NCBI GenBank assembly: GCA_016867615.1
Contig: VGJG01000088.1
Location: 1 to 6,951 of the forward strand
Source: Candidatus Aminicenantota bacterium
Lineage (GTDB): Bacteria > Acidobacteriota > Aminicenantia > Aminicenantales > JAFGAV01
Length of the DNA stretch: 6,951 nt
Direction of reading: 5' to 3'
Shown piece by piece: positions 1 to 4,692 of this stretch. Under the pieces are notes generated by a model. It was not told the DNA's origin and ran no database searches. It saw nothing but the letters and a program-made list of their open reading frames with translations. The translations under genes and the position numbers were made by a program. The number at the start of each line of letters is the position of its first letter. Position 1 is the first letter of the stretch.

Positions 1-2
1 TC

Positions 3-353
3 TTCGTCTGCCTTGTCGGGCGCGGCGTCGTCGAGGCCTGGCTGGCGGTCATCATCATCGGCCGCGAGCTGGCCGTCTCCGGATTCCGGGCCATCGCCGC
101 CTCGCGGGGCGTGAACATTCCCGCCTCGTTGATGGGCAAGATCAAGATGGCGGTCGAATCGGCGACCCTGACCCTTCTGCTGCTGGGCGAGACACACCTC
201 GGTCCCCTCTATCCGGTCGCCCGGGTGGGGCTGTGGACGGCGGCGGCGGTCTCGCTCCTCTCGGGACTCGAATACTACTTGAGATACCTGCCCCGCATCG
301 GCGCGGGCCGGAGGTCCCCCGCAGAGAACTTCTCCACCCGGCGAAAGGATTGA
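3..353 (+). CDS. pgsA: CDP-diacylglycerol-glycerol-3-phosphate 3-phosphatidyltransferase, C-terminal part (5' truncated)
   Basis: Inner-membrane enzyme of the CDP-alcohol phosphatidyltransferase family. It joins CDP-diacylglycerol and glycerol-3-phosphate to give phosphatidylglycerophosphate, the precursor of phosphatidylglycerol and cardiolipin. Only the last 116 residues are in the window, and the reading frame is open to the left edge. The catalytic DG-AR-G-D-D motif lies upstream and cannot be checked. Recognition rests on the segment IIIGRELAVSGFRAIAASRG followed by GKIK, which matches the conserved PgsA block (I-x-RE-x(3)-SG-x-R-x-x-A, then GKxKT). Three hydrophobic stretches follow the membrane-protein pattern of the family: around VVEAWLAVIII, TLTLLLLG, and LWTAAAVSLLSGLEYYL. 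The tail is short, basic and presumably cytoplasmic. The usual GKxKT threonine is methionine here. A GTG at 111 is internal, not the start. The gene converges on fabD. Another CDP-alcohol phosphatidyltransferase is possible but less likely. Confidence 0.85.
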   Translation, partial: FVCLVGRGVVEAWLAVIIIGRELAVSGFRAIAASRGVNIPASLMGKIKMAVESATLTLLLLGETHLGPLYPVARVGLWTAAAVSLLSGLEYYLRYLPRIGAGRRSPAENFSTRRKD

Positions 354-354
354 A

Positions 355-386
355 CGGGCGGGACCCCCCTCTTCGCCTGCTTTTTT
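355..386 (+). terminator. Probable intrinsic terminator of pgsA
   Basis: Just after the pgsA stop codon (351-353), bases 355-360 (CGGGCG) can pair with 374-379 (CGCCTG). This gives a six-pair stem with one G-U pair and a 13-base loop. After one C comes a run of six T (381-386). The arrangement fits a rho-independent terminator for the + strand. Its T-run reaches the stop codon of the convergent fabD. The stem is short, so the call is moderate. On the - strand no T-run follows the hairpin, so it would not obviously stop the fabD transcript. Confidence 0.45.
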
Positions 387-1314
387 AGGCGGACAGGACC
401 TGACGTGTCTTTTCCAGAGAAGCCGAATCCTCGACCTGGAGCAGGGTGAAAGCCGTCGGCCAGCCGCGGCCGATCCGTTTCAGCAGTCCGCTGAGGACCC
501 GGCCCGGCCCCGTCTCAACGAAATGCGTCAATCCCTCCTCCCTCAACCTCTCCATGGAATGGAGCCACTGGACGGGCCGGCTGACCTGTCTTTTCAGGGC
601 GTCGCGGGCCTCCGCTCCGGTCCGGATGACCCGGGCGTCCACGTTGGTCACCAGGGGAAACTTGAGGTCCCGGAACTTCACCCCCTCGAGGTCCGCCTCG
701 AGCTTTTTCTCGGCGTCGATCATCAGGGTCGTATGAAAGGGGGCGCTGACGGGAAGAAAAACGGACCGCGCGGCCTTGATCAGACCCACCGCCTCCTCGA
801 CCGCCGGCTTGTGTCCGGCGATCACGGTCTGCTCCGGGCTGTTCCAATTGGCCACCTCGACCGTCCCCGACCGGACCCGGGCCAGCCCGTCGAGGACGTC
901 CCGGCGGTCCGCTCCCAGGAGGGCGGCCATGGCGCCCGCTCCTACGGGAACGGCCTCCTGCATGTAACGCCCTCTCTTGTGGACAAGAACGACGGCGTCC
1001 TCGAAGCCCAGGGAGCCGGCCGCCACGAGCGCCGAGTATTCTCCCAGACTGTGCCCCGCGACGAAGACCGGCTCGAGGCCCAGAAGACGGTAAGCGATGA
1101 CGCTGACGACGAGCAGCGCCGGCTGCGTGTTCCGCGTCAGCTTCAGCTCCTCCTCCGGGCCCTCGAAGCAAAGACGGGAGAGGGAAAATCCCAGCGCCCC
1201 GTCGGCCCGGGCGAACAGGTCCCGCGCCGTTTCATGGTTCCTGTGGAGATCAAGCCCCATGCCCACGACCTGGGACCCCTGGCCGGGAAAAAGACAGGCG
1301 AGGCGGCTGATCAT
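385..1314 (-). CDS. fabD: Malonyl-CoA:ACP transacylase (FabD)
   Basis: Cytoplasmic enzyme that moves the malonyl group from CoA to the acyl carrier protein, giving malonyl-ACP for type II fatty-acid elongation. It is 309 residues, the normal length for the family, and all key elements are present. FPGQGSQ at residues 9-15 forms part of the oxyanion hole. GHSLGE at 87-92 carries the nucleophile Ser89. RGRYMQ at 114-119 holds the arginine (Arg114) that binds the malonyl carboxylate. His194 in SAPFHTTLM is the catalytic base, and PVQW holds Gln249. The ATG at 1314 is supported by a GGGAG ribosome site 7 bases upstream and by the start lying directly before the GQGSQ block. The gene begins 4 bases after the SurA-like gene and is the last gene of the - strand operon. 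No fabH, fabG or acpP adjoins it in this window, which is unlike the common fab cluster arrangement. Confidence 0.97.
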   Translation of the reverse strand: MISRLACLFPGQGSQVVGMGLDLHRNHETARDLFARADGALGFSLSRLCFEGPEEELKLTRNTQPALLVVSVIAYRLLGLEPVFVAGHSLGEYSALVAAGSLGFEDAVVLVHKRGRYMQEAVPVGAGAMAALLGADRRDVLDGLARVRSGTVEVANWNSPEQTVIAGHKPAVEEAVGLIKAARSVFLPVSAPFHTTLMIDAEKKLEADLEGVKFRDLKFPLVTNVDARVIRTGAEARDALKRQVSRPVQWLHSMERLREEGLTHFVETGPGRVLSGLLKRIGRGWPTAFTLLQVEDSASLEKTRQVLSA

Positions 1315-1318
1315 TGAT

Positions 1319-1978
1319 TCACTCCCTTCCCAGAGCGTCGAGACAGGCCTCCAGAACCTGCACTTCGGCCTGGCGTCTCAGGTTGGCCACCCAGGAGGCG
1401 GCCTGGCGCTTGATCTTGACCGCCTTGAGCACCGCCTCGAGCCGGTCCAGAACATCCAGGATCGGACGCGGCTCTTGTCCCCGGGCGCGCTCCTCCGGAA
1501 CGTAGACCTCCCGATAGTACCCCTCGATTTCCCCGAGGGTGACCATCGCCCCCCGGCTGAACCGCAGGGAGACGATCTCCTCGAAGAGAAGCTGCTGTTC
1601 GACATAGGGCAGCAGGTCTTCGGGAGTCAGGCCGAAGTCCCTCAGCGCCGTCTCTCTGCGCTCGGCCCCCAAGTCCGCCAGAGCCGCGTCGCGCGCCGCG
1701 GCGACCCGTTCGGGCGTGACCGTCACCCTTTCTTTGACCAGGTCGATGACGCATTTGAGGTCGATCCATTTGTCGAGCAAGGCCCTCCGTCCCGAGGTCC
1801 CCTCCTCCCGGAAGAGGCCGAATGCTTCCAGGATCCTGATATCGACCAGGGTGATGGGCCGGTCATTGACCACAGCCAGCAGGCAATCCAGCACCTCGGG
1901 CGGGGAAGGGGAGGCGGGAAGTCCGACGACGCAAGCGCCGGCCAGCGCGATCCCCAGGGCGGTTTTCTTAAAACACAT
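1319..1978 (-). CDS. SurA-N-like periplasmic chaperone without PPIase domain
   Basis: Predicted exported protein of 219 residues. Residues 1 to about 21 form a signal sequence (basic KK at 4-5, then a hydrophobic core). LAGAC at 12-16 loosely fits a lipobox, so lipid attachment at Cys16 is possible but weak. From about residue 29 the phrase LLAVVNDRPITLVDI matches the first strand and helix of SurA/PpiD N-terminal chaperone domains. Helical, charged sequence follows, up to VTLGEIEGYYRE (146-157), which in SurA and PrsA relatives precedes the PPIase domain. No parvulin PPIase follows. Instead residues 171-210 are a helix with WVANLRRQAEVQVL, resembling the C-terminal helix of SurA. The protein thus looks like a SurA chaperone core with the isomerase removed. 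The role is inferred: holding unfolded outer-membrane proteins for the adjacent Omp85 protein. The ATG overlaps the end of the Omp85 gene by 11 bases, has no clear ribosome site of its own, and is probably read by coupled re-initiation. Confidence 0.72.
   Translation of the reverse strand: MCFKKTALGIALAGACVVGLPASPSPPEVLDCLLAVVNDRPITLVDIRILEAFGLFREEGTSGRRALLDKWIDLKCVIDLVKERVTVTPERVAAARDAALADLGAERRETALRDFGLTPEDLLPYVEQQLLFEEIVSLRFSRGAMVTLGEIEGYYREVYVPEERARGQEPRPILDVLDRLEAVLKAVKIKRQAASWVANLRRQAEVQVLEACLDALGRE
1322..1326 (-). promoter_or_regulatory. Ribosome binding site of fabD
   Basis: GGGAG on the - strand lies 7 bases before the fabD ATG (1314). It sits inside the last codons of the upstream SurA-like gene. 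This supports the chosen start and suggests translational coupling between the two genes. Confidence 0.65.
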
Positions 1979-4691
1979 GGCCGATGGTGATGAAAGGAAA
2001 TATTTTTTTCTGTCCGGTCGGAGCTTGGGGGTTCAAGCCGATGTCCAGACGGATCGGTCCCAGGGGGGTTCGGTAGCGCAGCCCGAACCCCACGGCCCCC
2101 CTGAACTTGCCCAGGTCGAAATCCTTTCTTTTGGCGAAAACGTTTCCGACGTCCGCAAAAAACGCCCAGCTCAGGTCCGGGAGGGCGCCGATGAGCGGAA
2201 AGGACGCTTCGAGGTTGAAGAGCGCGAGGACCTTGCCCCCCACCGGACGGCCGGACTGGGTGTCCGCGGGCCCCAGCTCGTCGAAATCCGTGCCCCGGAA
2301 GGAATTGCTCCCGCCGGCGAAGAACCGCTCATGAATGGGCATCCTCCCCTGGCCCAGGCCAAGCCGCGCGGTGGCGCTCACCCGGAGCGCCGAAAACAGG
2401 GTGAGATGGCCCTGGTACTTGGCGAAGAACTTGAGGAAATCCGACTCGACTCCGAAGAGCGGATAAGCCCACTCCAGGGAAACGCTCAGGAACGACCCGC
2501 GCGTGGGGTTGACGGAATCGTCTCTGCCGTCCCTGAGGGCGCTCCCGGAGAGCGATGTCTTGGAGAAGGGGAAGAACTGGCGGTCGACCTCGTTCTCGGC
2601 GATGTCCAGGTAATAGAGCGTCGTGCTCGACCAGGTCAGAGTGGTCAGGACCAGGAAATCGCCGAAGAGGGGCATGACGCCGCTCAGGCTCGCCCCGCGG
2701 CGGTCGAAGCCGTAGCTCGAACGGTCCTCTCTCTCCAGCCAGCCGGTCAGGATGTTTTGAACCGGCAGTCCGAAGAAATACGGCTGTTCGAAAGACACGA
2801 CGCCCCGCTTCTCCCTGAGGCTGAATTGACCCACGAGGCTGAACTGCGATGCGTCGCCGAACACATTCTGGCGGATGTATTCGGCCGTGCCCCGGGGGCT
2901 GATGACGTTCTCCCAGACCGCGAGCTCGAAGGGGATGTTCTTGTTCTCGATGCCCAGTCCGACGGAGGCGTAATTCCGGCCTCCCTCCCGTAGACTGAGG
3001 ACCACGCTCTGCGTCTCGGCCGAAGTGGAGACCTCCTCGATCTTGACTTCGGTGAAGATCCCCAGGCGCTCGAGGTTCCTCCGGGTTTCGAGGAGAGCCT
3101 GCCGATAGGGCGGCTCGCCCTCCTTGAAGCGCAGCTCGCGGAGGATGGTCCCGCGCCGGGTGGCCTTCTGGCCGGTGATGGTGATCTTCTCCACGACGAC
3201 CCGGCGGCCTTCCTGGACATGAAACACGAGGTTGAAACGCCCCTCGGATTCCTGAAGGACTTCGGCCGTGACCCTCGTCCCCCGCACGCCCTGGTCGAGA
3301 TAGAAGGACTCCAGACGTTCCATGTCCATCTGGATGATCGGCCGGAAGTAAGGGCCTCCGGGGCGGCTCCCGATCTCTTCCCCGAGCCGGGAGGGGCTGA
3401 AGAGGGACGCGCCCTCGATGAGCACGGCCTTCAAGGTCTCCCGGGGCCCTTCGGTCACGGTGTAGACGACGGTGACCGAACGGCCGTCGCGGTCGAAGTC
3501 GAGCTCCACGCGCGGCCGGGGGAAACCGTCGGCCCTGTAGAGGTCCTGAATGTCCTCGGGCAGGCTGAAGACGCGTTCTCCGTCGAGGACGCTCCGACCG
3601 GGAAAAACGGGGCCGAGCTCCAGGGCGGCCTCGAGATCTTCCGGGGTGAAGTGAGACAGGCCCTGGAACCGCAGGCCCCGGATCAGGCATTTGTCCCCCG
3701 GCTCCACATCATGGATCACCCGGAGAAGATTGTCGCCTCTTTCGACCCGGGAGGAAACGAGGGCGAAGAGGAATCCCTTCCTCCTTAAATAGGAGAGGAT
3801 GCGCGCCTCGCCCTCCTGGAGTCCCCAGTCCTCGAAGATCCTTTCCTCCCATATCGGACGGACAAGGTCCGCGGGCACCGGGGCGCCGTTGATCACGACA
3901 TCGATTCTTTCCTCGGCCTCGACGCTCACCGTCAGGTCCACCGTTCCCCGGGCGTCGTCGAAACGCGGCTCCCCGGCGGTGACTCCGGCCCTCTGGTAGC
4001 CCGCGTTCCGGAGAGCGAGGCCGAAGAGCTCCAGGTCCTTCTCCAGCAGAGAGGGCGCATAGATTCTGCCGGGCCGGCTGGACATCAATCGCCTGAATTC
4101 GCGCTCCTCGAGGACGACATCCGACCGGATGTCCACGGAAGAGATGACATAGCGACGGCCGGGCTGAATGTCGAAGCGGATGTCGACCGTTCCGGCGACG
4201 CTGTCGGTTACGGCCTCGGCCCCCACCCGTGAAAAGAAATGGCCCTCCCGCCTGAGGATCTCCTCCAGCTCGGCCGCTCCCCTGTTCATTCGGTCCCGGC
4301 TGAAAGCCGACCCGGGACGCAGGGACGGCAGGCCGGCGCGCAGGGTCCTGGCGGGGACCTTCAGCCCGCGGGGAAAAAGCAGCCTGCGGACGAGAAGCTT
4401 CCTGGCCAAGAAGTAGACGAGGACGTCCTCCCGGCCCGGAAGACGCTCGACCCTCACATCGGAGAACAGGCCCGTGCTGTGAAGCTGGACCAGGCTGGCG
4501 TTGACCCGACTCAGGGAAAGGGCGTCGCCGGCCTTCACCGAAACCAGTCCCCGCATTTCCGGGGGAGCCGGCAGGCCGTCGAGGAGGACGTCGATACGGG
4601 CGATGACCGTCCCGGCATCGTCCGCCGGAGCGGCCGCCGGCCAGGAGAGAATCAGGACCAGGGCGGCCAGACAGGTCGGACGGAGCCTCAC
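1968..4691 (-). CDS. Omp85-family outer-membrane assembly protein (BamA/TamA-like) with seven POTRA domains
   Basis: Outer-membrane barrel protein of 907 residues. With the start at the GTG of 4691, residues 1-23 are a signal peptide (RLRP, a hydrophobic core, cleavage after APA). Seven successive POTRA units follow, at roughly 29-97, 99-177, 181-261, 262-331, 334-415, 416-495 and 496-570. Each shows the strand-helix-helix-strand-strand pattern, and several carry signatures such as TGLFSDV and LGIFTEV. Residues 571-907 form the 16-stranded barrel. It contains RFFAGG-SNSFRG (789-800, the loop-6 motif with the conserved Arg799-Gly800), FFADVGNVF, RYRTPLGPIRLDIG and a terminal phenylalanine (IGHVF), the usual insertion signal. 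E. coli BamA has five POTRAs and TamA three. The RFFAGG form of loop 6 and the tamB gene ending 1 base upstream favour a TamA role, while the long POTRA array resembles BamA. Whether this is the cell's only Omp85 protein cannot be told from the window. Confidence 0.93.
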   Translation of the reverse strand: MRLRPTCLAALVLILSWPAAAPADDAGTVIARIDVLLDGLPAPPEMRGLVSVKAGDALSLSRVNASLVQLHSTGLFSDVRVERLPGREDVLVYFLARKLLVRRLLFPRGLKVPARTLRAGLPSLRPGSAFSRDRMNRGAAELEEILRREGHFFSRVGAEAVTDSVAGTVDIRFDIQPGRRYVISSVDIRSDVVLEEREFRRLMSSRPGRIYAPSLLEKDLELFGLALRNAGYQRAGVTAGEPRFDDARGTVDLTVSVEAEERIDVVINGAPVPADLVRPIWEERIFEDWGLQEGEARILSYLRRKGFLFALVSSRVERGDNLLRVIHDVEPGDKCLIRGLRFQGLSHFTPEDLEAALELGPVFPGRSVLDGERVFSLPEDIQDLYRADGFPRPRVELDFDRDGRSVTVVYTVTEGPRETLKAVLIEGASLFSPSRLGEEIGSRPGGPYFRPIIQMDMERLESFYLDQGVRGTRVTAEVLQESEGRFNLVFHVQEGRRVVVEKITITGQKATRRGTILRELRFKEGEPPYRQALLETRRNLERLGIFTEVKIEEVSTSAETQSVVLSLREGGRNYASVGLGIENKNIPFELAVWENVISPRGTAEYIRQNVFGDASQFSLVGQFSLREKRGVVSFEQPYFFGLPVQNILTGWLEREDRSSYGFDRRGASLSGVMPLFGDFLVLTTLTWSSTTLYYLDIAENEVDRQFFPFSKTSLSGSALRDGRDDSVNPTRGSFLSVSLEWAYPLFGVESDFLKFFAKYQGHLTLFSALRVSATARLGLGQGRMPIHERFFAGGSNSFRGTDFDELGPADTQSGRPVGGKVLALFNLEASFPLIGALPDLSWAFFADVGNVFAKRKDFDLGKFRGAVGFGLRYRTPLGPIRLDIGLNPQAPTGQKKIFPFITIGHVF

Positions 4692-4692
4692 G

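Noticed and set aside
374..391. Five-base inverted repeat CGCCT/AGGCG around the T-run between pgsA and fabD
   Set aside because: The T-run would be in the loop, not after the stem, so it is not a terminator form. The 355-379 stem is the better candidate.
523..1317. Open frame on the + strand opposite fabD
   Set aside because: It mirrors the fabD coding frame, and FabD carries complete catalytic motifs.
1931..1945. Possible lipobox (LAGAC) in the SurA-like protein
   Set aside because: It fits only the relaxed pattern: alanine, not leucine, is at -3, and a hydrophobic stretch continues after the cysteine. An ordinary signal peptide is more likely.
1716..2993. Open frame on the + strand across the SurA-like and Omp85 genes
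   Set aside because: It spans two oppositely oriented, well supported genes and shows no protein family features.
2329..3690. Long alternative - strand frame inside the Omp85 gene
   Set aside because: Its product is an Arg/Pro/Gly-rich low-complexity sequence without a domain; it is a frame shadow of the POTRA and barrel coding sequence.
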